NCBI GenBank assembly: GCA_017395275.1
Contig: JAFPVN010000044.1
Location: 1-16,306, forward strand
Length of the DNA stretch: 16,306 nucleotides
Reading direction: 5' to 3'
DNA from: Candidatus Methanomethylophilaceae archaeon
Lineage (GTDB): Archaea > Thermoplasmatota > Thermoplasmata > Methanomassiliicoccales > Methanomethylophilaceae
Part shown: piece after piece, positions 1-6,999 of the stretch
Layout of the letters: the number at the start of each line of letters is the position of its first letter
Numbering within the stretch: position 1 is the stretch's first letter
Notes under the pieces: model-generated
The model's database searches: none
Seen by the model: the letters and a program-made list of their open reading frames with translations, nothing else
Told to the model about the DNA's origin: nothing
Program-made: the position numbers and the translations under genes

Positions 1-644
1 AGGACGTCGTGGACATCTCCAGGATCGCATCCGCGGTCGTCCTCAACATGGGAACGCTGAACGTCAGGACCGTCGAGTCCATGCTCCTCGCCGGGAAGAT
101 CGCCAACGAGTGCGGCGTGCCCGTCATCTTCGACCCCGTCGGAGCCGGAGCGAGCAAGTACAGGAACGAGGTCGCCGACAGGATCCTCAAGAAGGTCAAG
201 GTCGCCGTCATCAAAGGGAACGGAGGGGAGATCGGTTTCCTCTCCGGGACAGGAGGAGAGGTCAAGGGAGTGGATTCCGTCTCCGCCAGCAACGAGATTG
301 CCGCGGTGGAATCCCTTGCGAAGAGGTACAACTGCGTCGTCGCCATGTCGGGAAAGGTCGATTACGTCTCCGACGGCGAGAAGACCGTCAAGCTCTCCAA
401 CGGGCACGATCTCATGGGATGCGTATCCGGTACCGGATGCATGCTCGCGGCCGTCGTCGGATGCTACGTCGGGGCGAACGGGGCATCTGTGGAGTCCGTC
501 TCCTCCGCCATCACCGCATTCTCCCTCGCAGGTGAGATCGCGGGACCCAAATCAGAAGGTCCTGGCACATTCAAGCAGAAGATGCTCGACGCCCTCTACA
601 ACCTGACCGCGGAGCAGTTCGACTCGATGAAAAGGGTAGAGTGA
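1..644 (+). CDS. thiM: Hydroxyethylthiazole kinase ThiM, 5' end missing
   Basis: This enzyme phosphorylates 4-methyl-5-(2-hydroxyethyl)thiazole in the cytoplasm, the salvage entry to the thiazole half of thiamine. The frame is open from base 3 and about 213 residues are visible. ThiM proteins are usually near 260 residues, so roughly 50 N-terminal residues lie outside the window, and the GTG at base 9 is not a real start. Visible family motifs are the strand IASAVVLNMGTL, the FDPVGAGASKYR segment, GNGGEI (the usual RGNASEI region) and VSGTGCM, whose cysteine and glycines form the phosphate/catalytic loop. The end SEGPGTFKQKMLDALYNLT is also typical. The stop TGA touches the ATG of thiE, so the two are co-transcribed and probably translationally coupled. 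Confidence 0.93.
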   Translation, partial: DVVDISRIASAVVLNMGTLNVRTVESMLLAGKIANECGVPVIFDPVGAGASKYRNEVADRILKKVKVAVIKGNGGEIGFLSGTGGEVKGVDSVSASNEIAAVESLAKRYNCVVAMSGKVDYVSDGEKTVKLSNGHDLMGCVSGTGCMLAAVVGCYVGANGASVESVSSAITAFSLAGEIAGPKSEGPGTFKQKMLDALYNLTAEQFDSMKRVE

Positions 645-1277
645 ATGTACACCCTATACGTGGTCACCGATGCGGAGCTCTCCAACGGGCTCTCCCACTC
701 ACAGATAGCCGAGCTCGCCTGCAAAGGTGGAGCGGACGTCATTCAGCTCAGGGACAAGAACATCGACGATGCCGAGTTCCTGAGGTACGCCAGGGAGATC
801 AAGAGGATCTGCGACAGGTACGGTTCGCTGTTCATAGTGAACGACAGGTTCGACATCGCGCTGCAGTGCGAGGCGGACGGAGCCCATCTCGGACAGTCCG
901 ACCTGCCGATATCCGAAGCGAGGAAGAGGGCGCCCGAGGGATTCATACTCGGATGCTCCGTCGGCAGTCCCGAGGAAGCCGTGAAAGCGGAGAGGGACGG
1001 CGCGGACTACATAGCACTCAGTCCCGTCTTCGATTCCAGCTCCAAGCTCGATGCCGGTTCCGGGCACGGCCTTCGCACGCTCTCCGAGATAAGGAAGGCT
1101 GTGGATATCCCCGTTCTGGCCATTGGCGGCATAAACAAGGAGAACGCCGCATCCGTCGTGAAGGCGGGAGCGGAGGGTCTCGCCGTCATATCCGCCGTCG
1201 TGTCCCAACCGGACGTGACCGCGGCAGCGAGGGAACTGAGGGAGATAATCGTCAGAGCATCGACAGATCGCCGGTGA
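645..1277 (+). CDS. thiE: Thiamine phosphate synthase ThiE
   Basis: ThiE joins hydroxymethylpyrimidine diphosphate to thiazole phosphate to give thiamine phosphate, the step after ThiM. The 210-residue protein is full length for the family. TIM-barrel motifs are in order: QLRDKN near residue 36 for the pyrophosphate/Mg site, VNDR near 65, GAHLGQSD near 80, the LSPVFDSSSK loop near 125 and the phosphate-binding AIGGI near 164. The ATG directly follows the thiM stop with no gap, and AAGGGTAGAG lies just upstream as a plausible ribosome site. Its last 26 bases overlap the convergent pth2 gene. I see no TPP riboswitch here; any such element would lie upstream of thiM, outside the window. Confidence 0.95.
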   Translation: MYTLYVVTDAELSNGLSHSQIAELACKGGADVIQLRDKNIDDAEFLRYAREIKRICDRYGSLFIVNDRFDIALQCEADGAHLGQSDLPISEARKRAPEGFILGCSVGSPEEAVKAERDGADYIALSPVFDSSSKLDAGSGHGLRTLSEIRKAVDIPVLAIGGINKENAASVVKAGAEGLAVISAVVSQPDVTAAARELREIIVRASTDRR

Positions 1278-1593
1278 CCTTGTCCACCGCGGACTCGGGT
1301 GCGGGACCGATGCCTATACAGGTGACCGTACCGGGAGCTATCTCGGTGCGTCCCGCGTCTGTTATGACGGAATTGATCAATCCCGCGGCATCCGCCATGG
1401 CCTTGACCTCGAAGAGCTCCTTCTCCGAGTTCACCTTGACGACGACCTTCTTCTGACCCTCGCCCATCCACTTGTCCAAGTTCTTCGGGTCCTTCTTCTT
1501 CGCGGCGAAGGCGCAGTTCACCGCCGCATGGGCGGCCTGGGCCGCCATCTTGCCCTTGGACATCTTGAGGTCGTTCCTCATGACGATGACCAT
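1252..1593 (-). CDS. pth2: Peptidyl-tRNA hydrolase Pth2
   Basis: Pth2 frees tRNA from peptidyl-tRNA that drops off the ribosome; it is the archaeal/eukaryotic type. From the ATG at 1593 it has 113 residues, normal for the family. The N-terminal signature MVIVMRNDLKMSKGK followed by AAQAAHAAV is diagnostic. The later TDAGRTEIAPGTVTCIGIGP and the final DKVTGDL are also family-typical. The start is chosen because GAGGAG sits 6 bases before this ATG. An in-frame ATG at 1638 would add 15 residues and lies about 26 bases from a TATA-like element, so a longer leaderless form cannot be ruled out. A much longer open frame reaching 2262 is antisense to the next gene and is not real. The gene overlaps the thiE end by 26 bases. 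Confidence 0.93.
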   Translation of the reverse strand: MVIVMRNDLKMSKGKMAAQAAHAAVNCAFAAKKKDPKNLDKWMGEGQKKVVVKVNSEKELFEVKAMADAAGLINSVITDAGRTEIAPGTVTCIGIGPAPESAVDKVTGDLSML

Positions 1594-1599
1594 CTTGGA

Positions 1600-1605
1600 C
1601 TCCTC
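1600..1605 (-). promoter_or_regulatory. Ribosome binding site that decides the pth2 start
   Basis: On the minus strand GAGGAG ends 6 bases before the ATG at 1593. No such site precedes the alternative ATG at 1638. This favours the short 113-residue Pth2. Confidence 0.6.
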
Positions 1606-1660
1606 GACGGTCCTTGAAGCTGAGAATCCGAATGCCATGCACGGCACTAGACAGGCAACG

Positions 1661-1668
1661 GATATAAC
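1661..1668. promoter_or_regulatory. TATA-like box between divergent pth2 and DUF2703-like gene
   Basis: The element GATATAAC lies in the 117-base gap between the two divergent genes. TATA sequences are nearly symmetric, so it could serve either direction. Going left, a start 26 bases away falls at about 1638, on an in-frame ATG of pth2. Going right, it falls near 1690, about 20 bases before the ATG at 1711. The only evidence is sequence resemblance and spacing. Confidence 0.35.
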
Positions 1669-1710
1669 GGTTTCCCAGAGATAGCGGAAAGCATTAAGAA
1701 CGCGCGCATT

Positions 1711-2136
1711 ATGGGTTGCACCATGGCAATGATCGACATAGAGTACCGCTATGCCAAGGACCAGGTCCCCGGCGGGGACTTCCCCGGCAGAGAGATCAGA
1801 AGGAAGACCGTCAAGGAGATGGAGGAGTACCTCCGCCAGCTGGTCTTCGAGATGCAGGACGCGGACATCTCCGCCAAGTACATCGGCAAGGAGACCGAGG
1901 ACGAGAACCAGGTCTACATCAACGGAAGGAAGGTCAACGACATCCTGAAGGGCCTCGAGATAAAGATGCTGGACCCCGAGGAGGACACCTGCGGATGCGG
2001 CGGCCCCAGGCCCATAACCATCGGCAGGCCGATGCTGGAGTGGGATCCCCGCGTCATCGAGGACATACCCGACGTCCTGATGAAGAACGCCATCTCCAAG
2101 GTATACTGCGACCTCCAGAAAGACAGGATCATGTGA
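1711..2136 (+). CDS. Small conserved archaeal protein, DUF2703-like
   Basis: This 141-residue soluble protein has no known reaction. The segment QVYINGRKVNDIL, the cysteine pair in DTCGCGGPR near residue 97, the following EWDPRV, and an IPD...MKNAISKVY end resemble what I remember of DUF2703, a thioredoxin-like family. Many members also have an N-terminal CxxC, which is absent here. It could bind metal or act in redox chemistry through the CGCG cysteines, but that is inference. Three starts are possible (1711, 1723, 1729); none has a clear ribosome site, so a leaderless or short-leader message is likely. The stop is 4 bases before tgtA, so the two form an operon and the protein may relate to tRNA modification by context only. 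Confidence 0.75.
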   Translation: MGCTMAMIDIEYRYAKDQVPGGDFPGREIRRKTVKEMEEYLRQLVFEMQDADISAKYIGKETEDENQVYINGRKVNDILKGLEIKMLDPEEDTCGCGGPRPITIGRPMLEWDPRVIEDIPDVLMKNAISKVYCDLQKDRIM

Positions 2137-2140
2137 TACC

Positions 2141-4072
2141 GTGGTCTTCGAGATCGTCAGGAGGGACGGCCTCGCCAGGATTGGCAGGTTCCAGACCCGC
2201 GCCGGCGTGCTGGAGACCCCCGCGCTCCTGCCCGTGGTCAACCCCAAGATCTTCACGGTCACGCCCAGGGAGCTCTACGACGAGTTCGGGTTCAGGGCGC
2301 TGATCACCAACTCATACATAATCAAGAACACGCCCGGACTGAAGGAGAGGGCGCTGGAGGAGGGCCTCCACAAGCTGCTGGACTTCGAGGGTACGGTCAT
2401 GACCGACTCCGGTACCTTCCAAAGCCATATGTACGGCGAGGTCGAGGTCACCAACGAGGAGATGGTCCAGTTCCAGAAGGACATAGGTTCGGACATCGGT
2501 ACTGTCCTGGACATATTCACGGAACCCTACTGGACCAAGGAGCAGACAGCGAAGTCCATAGAGACCACCCTCGAGAGGATGCAGGTCGCCTGCGACATGA
2601 AGGGAGACATGATGATCAACGGTGTCGTCCAGGGATCGGTCTACCAGGACCTCAGGGAGGACTGCGCAAGGCGCATGGCATCCATGGACGTGGACGTCCA
2701 CCCCATCGGAGGAGTGGTGCCGCTCATGGAGCAGTACAGGTACTCCGAGCTGGTGGATGTTGTCATATCCTCGAAGAAGGGACTGAACCCCAACCGTCCC
2801 GTCCACCTGTTCGGTGCCGGACACCCCATGGTGCTCGCACTGGCGGCGCTGATGGGATGCGACCTGTTCGATTCCGCGTCGTACGCGAAGTTCGCAAGGG
2901 ACGACAGGATGATGTTCATCGACGGTACGTACCGTCTGGCATACATGCAGGCGCTGGACTGCAACTGCCCCGCATGCAGGGGACACACCATCGAATCCCT
3001 CAGGAAGCTCACCAGGGACCAGAGGACAAAGATCATCGCAAGGCACAACCTCTATCAGATAACCTCGGAGCTGTCGCTCGTCAGGAGGTACATCCGCGAG
3101 GGAAGGCTCTGGGAGCTGGCGGAGATGAGGTGCAGGGGTCACCCTGCGCTCCTCGACGGACTGAGGAGGCTGAAGGAGCACACCGCGTTCCTCGAGAGGA
3201 CCGAACCCATCAGCCGCGACGGCGCCATGTTCTACACCGGTTCCGAGACCCGCGGCAGGCCCATATTCAAGAGGTACGCCGACAGGGTCATGGAGAGGTA
3301 CGTCCCGCCCACCGACAAGGCGGCCATGTTCCCCGACGGGGGCAAGCCGTACAACAGGGTGTACGGGGAGCAGTTCGACAAGGCCATGAAAGCGGGATAC
3401 ACGCCGATAGTCACCTCGCCCTTCGGACCCGTGCCTGCGGAACTCGACGAGATCTACCCTCTGGCACAATCGCTCTTCCCCGAGATCACCGATGCGGAGA
3501 CCGTCACGGAATCCGACAACCTCACCTTCGATTTCATAGAGAAGATGGGATTCAAGGAGGTCATCGAGGCCGACGAGATCCCCGACGGCGGGGACATGGA
3601 ATATGACCCCGACGTCCTCAGGGCGAAGGCCATCGCCAACTACCAGTTCGGCATCGACGTGGCCGATGCCATGTTCCGCGGGAAGATAGAGATAGTCAAG
3701 AGCCGCAAGACCGGCAAGATCAGGAACGTCATCTCCGACGGGGAGCACATACTCTCCCTGAGGGCGGGCGACGGACTCTACACCCTCAGGCCCGAGGGGG
3801 CGCAGAGGATACTGGAGAAGATCCCCTCGCCGAGGATGAGGGTCATCGTCAACGACGATTCCGTACCCTTCGTATCCGAAGGCAGGAACGCCTTCGCGCA
3901 GTTCGTCCTCGATGCTGACGACGAGATCAGGCCGATGGAGGAGGTGATCGTCGTGGATAGGAACGACAGACTCCTCGCCACCGGACGCGCCCTGCTGATA
4001 AAGAGCGAGATGAAGTCACTCAAGAAGGGAATCGCCGTCAAGGTCAGGACGGGCTCCGGAGACGAGGCCTAA
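2141..4072 (+). CDS. tgtA: Archaeosine tRNA-guanine transglycosylase TgtA
   Basis: TgtA swaps guanine 15 of archaeal tRNAs for preQ0, the first committed step to archaeosine. The 643-residue length fits the full archaeal form with a C-terminal RNA-binding part. The catalytic barrel covers about residues 1-350. MTDSGTFQ holds Asp89, the base-binding/catalytic aspartate, and FDSASYAKFARDDR holds Asp244, the likely nucleophile. The zinc site is CNCPAC (Cys274, 276, 279) with His302 in RHNLY. A PUA domain covers roughly residues 555-640. The GTG start lies 4 bases after the upstream stop and the family N-terminus FEIVRRDGLARIGRF follows at once, so no upstream start is needed. The 3' end overlaps the convergent pcc1 gene by 57 bases. 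Confidence 0.95.
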   Translation: MVFEIVRRDGLARIGRFQTRAGVLETPALLPVVNPKIFTVTPRELYDEFGFRALITNSYIIKNTPGLKERALEEGLHKLLDFEGTVMTDSGTFQSHMYGEVEVTNEEMVQFQKDIGSDIGTVLDIFTEPYWTKEQTAKSIETTLERMQVACDMKGDMMINGVVQGSVYQDLREDCARRMASMDVDVHPIGGVVPLMEQYRYSELVDVVISSKKGLNPNRPVHLFGAGHPMVLALAALMGCDLFDSASYAKFARDDRMMFIDGTYRLAYMQALDCNCPACRGHTIESLRKLTRDQRTKIIARHNLYQITSELSLVRRYIREGRLWELAEMRCRGHPALLDGLRRLKEHTAFLERTEPISRDGAMFYTGSETRGRPIFKRYADRVMERYVPPTDKAAMFPDGGKPYNRVYGEQFDKAMKAGYTPIVTSPFGPVPAELDEIYPLAQSLFPEITDAETVTESDNLTFDFIEKMGFKEVIEADEIPDGGDMEYDPDVLRAKAIANYQFGIDVADAMFRGKIEIVKSRKTGKIRNVISDGEHILSLRAGDGLYTLRPEGAQRILEKIPSPRMRVIVNDDSVPFVSEGRNAFAQFVLDADDEIRPMEEVIVVDRNDRLLATGRALLIKSEMKSLKKGIAVKVRTGSGDEA

Positions 4073-4279
4073 GGCCTCCTCTGATACCTTCACGCAAGCC
4101 AACACGTCATCCATCGCGGACCTCATCTGGCCCGCGCTCTCGGCCCTGAACCTGTAGATCACCTTGTTACCGGACACCTCCGTGATCACGTAGGTGTCGT
4201 CGTCGGGCCTGGAAGAGTCATACACTGCCCTGGCATCCTCGGGGGTGCCGTATTCCAGGGTGAGCTCCATCCTCATCAT
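4016..4279 (-). CDS. pcc1: KEOPS complex subunit Pcc1-like protein
   Basis: Pcc1 is the small dimer-forming subunit of KEOPS, which makes the t6A modification at position 37 of ANN-decoding tRNAs. The 87-residue protein fits the family in length and layout: a first strand MELTLEYGTPEDARAVYDS, a middle strand pair DTYVITEVSGNKVIYRFRAES, and a long helix AGQMRSAMDDVLACVKVSEEAL. The start overlaps the stop of the upstream synthase as ATGA, and a strong AGGAGGGG sits 6 bases before it, so coupled translation is likely. A second Met directly follows the first. Its C-terminal 18 codons are antisense to tgtA, another tRNA-modification gene. The assignment rests on pattern recognition of a short family. 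Confidence 0.8.
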   Translation of the reverse strand: MMRMELTLEYGTPEDARAVYDSSRPDDDTYVITEVSGNKVIYRFRAESAGQMRSAMDDVLACVKVSEEALGLVSGARPDLDGDSLLE

Positions 4280-5799
4280 CTGCGACCCCTCCTGGCGTAA
4301 TCGCGGTTTATGGCCTGCATGAACGCATCCACGGTGGTGTCGACGATGTCCCTTCCGACCGCCTTTCCGGCGGAGATGTGATCGTCATCGTGGACGTCCT
4401 TGACCAGCACTGTGACCTCGCACAGCGAATCGCTTCCGCCGGTGATGGATTCCAGCCTGAGCTCCTCGAACACGATGTCGTCGCTCACGGCCTTCCTTAT
4501 GGCGTTGATCGCCGCATCGACGGGACCGTTCCCGGTCATGGCGCAGGTGTTCTGCTCCCCTCCGATGTCCACGGTGACCGTCGCGGTCGGGGTGACGTTC
4601 TTCCCGGTGATGACGGCGAACTCCGTCAGCCTGACGATGTCCTCGGTCTTGTCCTTCCACAGGATGTTCTCGGCTATGGCAGCCAGTTCTATATCGGATA
4701 TGGTCCTGTCGCCGGACTGCCTCTTGATCTCCGCCATGAGGGCGGGCATCCTCTCCTCGGGGAACGGAACGCCCATGCGGTCCAGCTTCTCCCTGACCGA
4801 ATGCTCCCCGGAATGCCTCCCGATGGTTATGTCGCGCACCCTTCCCACCATCTCCGGGGGGTAGGGCTCGTAGGTGGATGAGTTCTTCAGTATCCCGTGG
4901 ACGTGGATGCCGGACTCGTGGGCGAATGCGTTCCTTCCGATGACGGGTTTGGTGTACGACGGACGGTATCCCGTGTACCTCACCACGGTCTTGGAGACCC
5001 TGTCGGTGAGTTCGAGCTTCACGGTGTCGACGCCGTAGTTGAGCTTGAGATTGAGGGCGACCTCCTCGGTCGATGCGTTCCCGGACCTCTCGCCGATGCC
5101 GGTCATGCATGTGTGTACGTACGACGCGCCCGACTCCACTGCGGCGAGGGTATTGGCGACGGCCAGTCCGAGATCGTTGTGGCAATGGACGGATATCGGC
5201 GCTCCGATATCTGCGGACAGCTTACCGATTAGTTCAGACATGCGGCGGGGTGTGGTTATCCCTACTGTATCTGGAACATTGATAACCGATGCTCCCGACT
5301 CTACGGCGGCGGCATACGCCTGCCTGAGGAAACCGTAATCGGTACGGGTGGCGTCCTCGCACGAGAACATGATGTCCATGCCCTTCTCCCTGGAATAGGA
5401 CACCGAATCCCTGATCGCGCCGATGACCTGTTCGCGGGTCATGCCGAGCTTGTCCCTGATGTGGCTGTCGGACGTGCCGATGAAGAGATGGATGCATCTC
5501 ACACCGCAGGACTCCACGGCGTCGATGTCCTCGCGCCTGCATCTGGCGAGCGAGTACACATCGGCATGCAAACCCATGCAGGACAGCCTCCTGAGCGCCA
5601 TCCTGTCCACCTCGCTGGATATGGCGAATCCCGCCTCTATGCAGTCCACGCCGTAACCGTCCAGCGCCAGTGCTATGTCCACCTTGTCCTCCGCGGACAA
5701 TGCTATGCCCGGAGACTGCTCCCCGTCCCTGAGGGTGGTGTCGAATATCCTTACCTTCTCGGGGACATGCATTCCGGTGGCGTTCTCGGGACCGCTCAT
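4276..5799 (-). CDS. leuA: 2-isopropylmalate synthase family (LeuA; citramalate synthase possible)
   Basis: The enzyme condenses acetyl-CoA with a 2-oxo acid, 2-oxoisovalerate for leucine or pyruvate for (R)-citramalate and isoleucine. Counting from the ATG at 5799 it has 507 residues. The catalytic TIM barrel opens with FDTTLRDGEQSPG (Asp20 a metal ligand), followed by SVHCHNDLGLA (His205, His207 metal ligands) and GIGERSGNAST (Asn241). The linker contains NAFAHESGIHVHGIL. Residues from about 385 form a LeuA-type allosteric dimer domain, where the end product would feed back. AksA-type homocitrate synthases usually lack that domain, so LeuA or CimA is favoured; the AHESGIH motif leans to LeuA. 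An open frame extends to 5841, but 5799 is preferred because a TATA-like TTATAT lies about 26 bases upstream. pcc1 follows by an ATGA overlap. Confidence 0.85.
   Translation of the reverse strand: MSGPENATGMHVPEKVRIFDTTLRDGEQSPGIALSAEDKVDIALALDGYGVDCIEAGFAISSEVDRMALRRLSCMGLHADVYSLARCRREDIDAVESCGVRCIHLFIGTSDSHIRDKLGMTREQVIGAIRDSVSYSREKGMDIMFSCEDATRTDYGFLRQAYAAAVESGASVINVPDTVGITTPRRMSELIGKLSADIGAPISVHCHNDLGLAVANTLAAVESGASYVHTCMTGIGERSGNASTEEVALNLKLNYGVDTVKLELTDRVSKTVVRYTGYRPSYTKPVIGRNAFAHESGIHVHGILKNSSTYEPYPPEMVGRVRDITIGRHSGEHSVREKLDRMGVPFPEERMPALMAEIKRQSGDRTISDIELAAIAENILWKDKTEDIVRLTEFAVITGKNVTPTATVTVDIGGEQNTCAMTGNGPVDAAINAIRKAVSDDIVFEELRLESITGGSDSLCEVTVLVKDVHDDDHISAGKAVGRDIVDTTVDAFMQAINRDYARRGRR
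4286..4293 (-). promoter_or_regulatory. Strong ribosome binding site for pcc1
   Basis: AGGAGGGG on the minus strand lies inside the last codons of the upstream synthase gene and ends 6 bases before the pcc1 ATG at 4279. It supports that start and translation separate from a promoter. Confidence 0.6.
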
Positions 5800-5821
5800 G
5801 CATCGGAATATCCCCACGCAC

Positions 5822-5831
5822 GATATAAGGG
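5822..5831 (-). promoter_or_regulatory. TATA-like promoter for the LeuA-family gene
   Basis: The minus strand reads CCTTATATCG here, centred about 26 bases before the ATG at 5799. The spacing implies a leaderless transcript and argues against the longer open frame starting at 5841, which begins upstream of this box. Confidence 0.5.
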
Positions 5832-5849
5832 ATTCTACCAAGGCAAAGG

Positions 5850-5860
5850 GTTATCATATC
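5850..5860 (+). promoter_or_regulatory. TATA-like promoter for the first iron-sulfur flavoprotein
   Basis: GTTATCATATC contains a TATA-like core centred near 5855, about 25 bases before the ATG at 5879, consistent with a leaderless start. It sits back to back with the leuA promoter in an 79-base divergent gap. Confidence 0.4.
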
Positions 5861-5861
5861 C

Positions 5862-5878
5862 GCAACCATGCGGGTTGC
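5862..5878. promoter_or_regulatory. Inverted repeat between TATA box and start codon
   Basis: GCAACC and GGTTGC flank a 5-base centre ATGCG, ending at the base before the ATG at 5879. The position between TATA box and start fits a repressor operator. If instead a leader is transcribed, it could form a 6-bp hairpin. The same stretch holds a four-codon frame, ATG CGG GTT GCA TGA, that overlaps the real start. Confidence 0.35.
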
Positions 5879-6451
5879 ATGAAGAAACTGCTGATCATCA
5901 ACGGAAGCCCCAGGAAGAAGGGCTGCGACGCACGCGTCTGCGACGAGATCTCCGCTCTGGCATCCAAATACGGATACGAGTCCGAGACCGTCTGGGCATA
6001 CGACCTCCAGATAGGCGGATGCAGGGCATGCATGGCCTGCAAGTCCACCCAGAGGTGCGTGCAGAAGGACGGCATGAACGAGATCCTCGACAAGATAAGG
6101 ACATCCGATATGCTGATCTTCGCCACGCCGGTCTACTTCAACGGTGAGACCGGACCCATGAAGACGTTCCTTGACCGCATGTACCCGCTGATGAGGATGA
6201 ATCCCGACAGGACCGTGGAGTCGTTCATCGGCAACGTGAAGAAGGCCGCGATCGTGGTATGCTGCGGGGCACCCGACGGCAACATGAAGTATGCCAGCAT
6301 AGTGACGAAGTTCATCAACGTGCTGAAGATGTTCAACGTGACCGACGTCTCCGGCGCAGTCATACCCTCAGGCAATCCCGATACGGTACTCGAATCCAGC
6401 TTCTGCAAGGGCTGCCTCAGCCAGATCGAGTTCCAGCTTCAGATGGAATGA
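5879..6451 (+). CDS. Iron-sulfur flavoprotein (NADPH-dependent FMN reductase fold)
   Basis: This 190-residue cytoplasmic protein has a flavodoxin-like fold that binds FMN and probably a [4Fe-4S] cluster, shuttling electrons from ferredoxin in the way studied for methanogen Isf. The first strand KKLLIINGSPRKKG carries the FMN phosphate loop. The compact cysteine motif C-x2-C-x2-C-x5-C is at Cys48, 51, 54 and 60, matching the Isf pattern. FATPVYFNGETGPMKTFLDRMYPL near residues 82-104 is the usual FMN-ring/dimer segment. The upstream frame reaches back to 5675 but is antisense to leuA; 5879 is the family-like start and has a TATA-like box at the right distance. Its stop overlaps the next gene as ATGA. 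The electron partner is unknown. Confidence 0.87.
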   Translation: MKKLLIINGSPRKKGCDARVCDEISALASKYGYESETVWAYDLQIGGCRACMACKSTQRCVQKDGMNEILDKIRTSDMLIFATPVYFNGETGPMKTFLDRMYPLMRMNPDRTVESFIGNVKKAAIVVCCGAPDGNMKYASIVTKFINVLKMFNVTDVSGAVIPSGNPDTVLESSFCKGCLSQIEFQLQME

Positions 6452-6999
6452 TCCCGATAGTGCCCGCGTCAGGTAAGAGGGACGCCTTCGTCTCCGGAAC
6501 GCTCCGTTTCGACGGCAGTATGCCTGTCATCGAGGGGGAGCGCCCCCTCAGGGAGGTCCTGAAGGAGGCCTACGACTCCACCCAGCAGGACGACCCCATC
6601 ATCCTGCTGGATGTGGACGGTTTCGGGGACAGGTTCCTGAACGGGGAACTGGTCAAGGAGATACGCATCAGAGGGAGGGACCTCTGGTTCATCACCTACG
6701 TGGAGAATCTGGAGGACGTGATCAGCGCCCTCACTGGTTCGTTCTCGGGTCTGGGGATACCCATGCACACGATGCGCGAGGACGACCTTCTGGACAAAGC
6801 ATCGGAGATGTCCGACCTGGTGTTCCCCGCCGCGTTCGTGAGGAACGGTACGGAGCTGTCGACCGGACGCAGACCGGACGAGCTGGAGATAATCTGCCGC
6901 AGGGAAGGTTTCCCGAGGCTTTTGATAATCGACATGGATCAGCTGTCGGCGGAGGATGTCTCCATGGCTATCACCGTCTCCGAGAGCCCGACGGCATAA
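6448..6999 (+). CDS. Unrecognised protein, possibly a degenerate HisA-like barrel
   Basis: I do not recognise this 183-residue protein. It opens with MIPIVPASGKRDAFVSG, then alternates predicted strands and helices: IILLDVDGFGDRF near 51-63, LWFITYVENLEDVISAL near 77-93, and LLIIDMDQLSAED near 160-172. It has no signal peptide, membrane span or cysteine-rich site. The strand order LLDVDG, then WFITYVENLEDV, loosely recalls HisA-like TIM-barrel proteins of methanogens, but it is shorter than a complete barrel; treat this as a weak guess. The start overlaps the flavoprotein stop (ATGA), so the pair is one transcription and translation unit. The last 61 bases are antisense to the next flavoprotein gene. 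The gene is intact and shows normal local codon use. Confidence 0.75.
   Translation: MIPIVPASGKRDAFVSGTLRFDGSMPVIEGERPLREVLKEAYDSTQQDDPIILLDVDGFGDRFLNGELVKEIRIRGRDLWFITYVENLEDVISALTGSFSGLGIPMHTMREDDLLDKASEMSDLVFPAAFVRNGTELSTGRRPDELEIICRREGFPRLLIIDMDQLSAEDVSMAITVSESPTA

Noticed and set aside
641..1456. Plus-strand open frame across thiE and pth2
   Set aside because: It is an arginine-rich shadow in another frame of thiE and has no recognisable domain.
1594..2262. Upstream extension of the pth2 frame to a 336-residue protein
   Set aside because: The extra part is antisense to the DUF2703-like gene and has no family match; pth2 is complete from 1593.
2312..3748. Long minus-strand open frame opposite tgtA (478 codons)
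   Set aside because: It is a shadow of high-GC tgtA codons, with low-complexity composition and no motif.
5800..5841. Longer LeuA-family start at 5841
   Set aside because: The TATA-like box lies inside this extension, and the added 14 residues do not look like the family.
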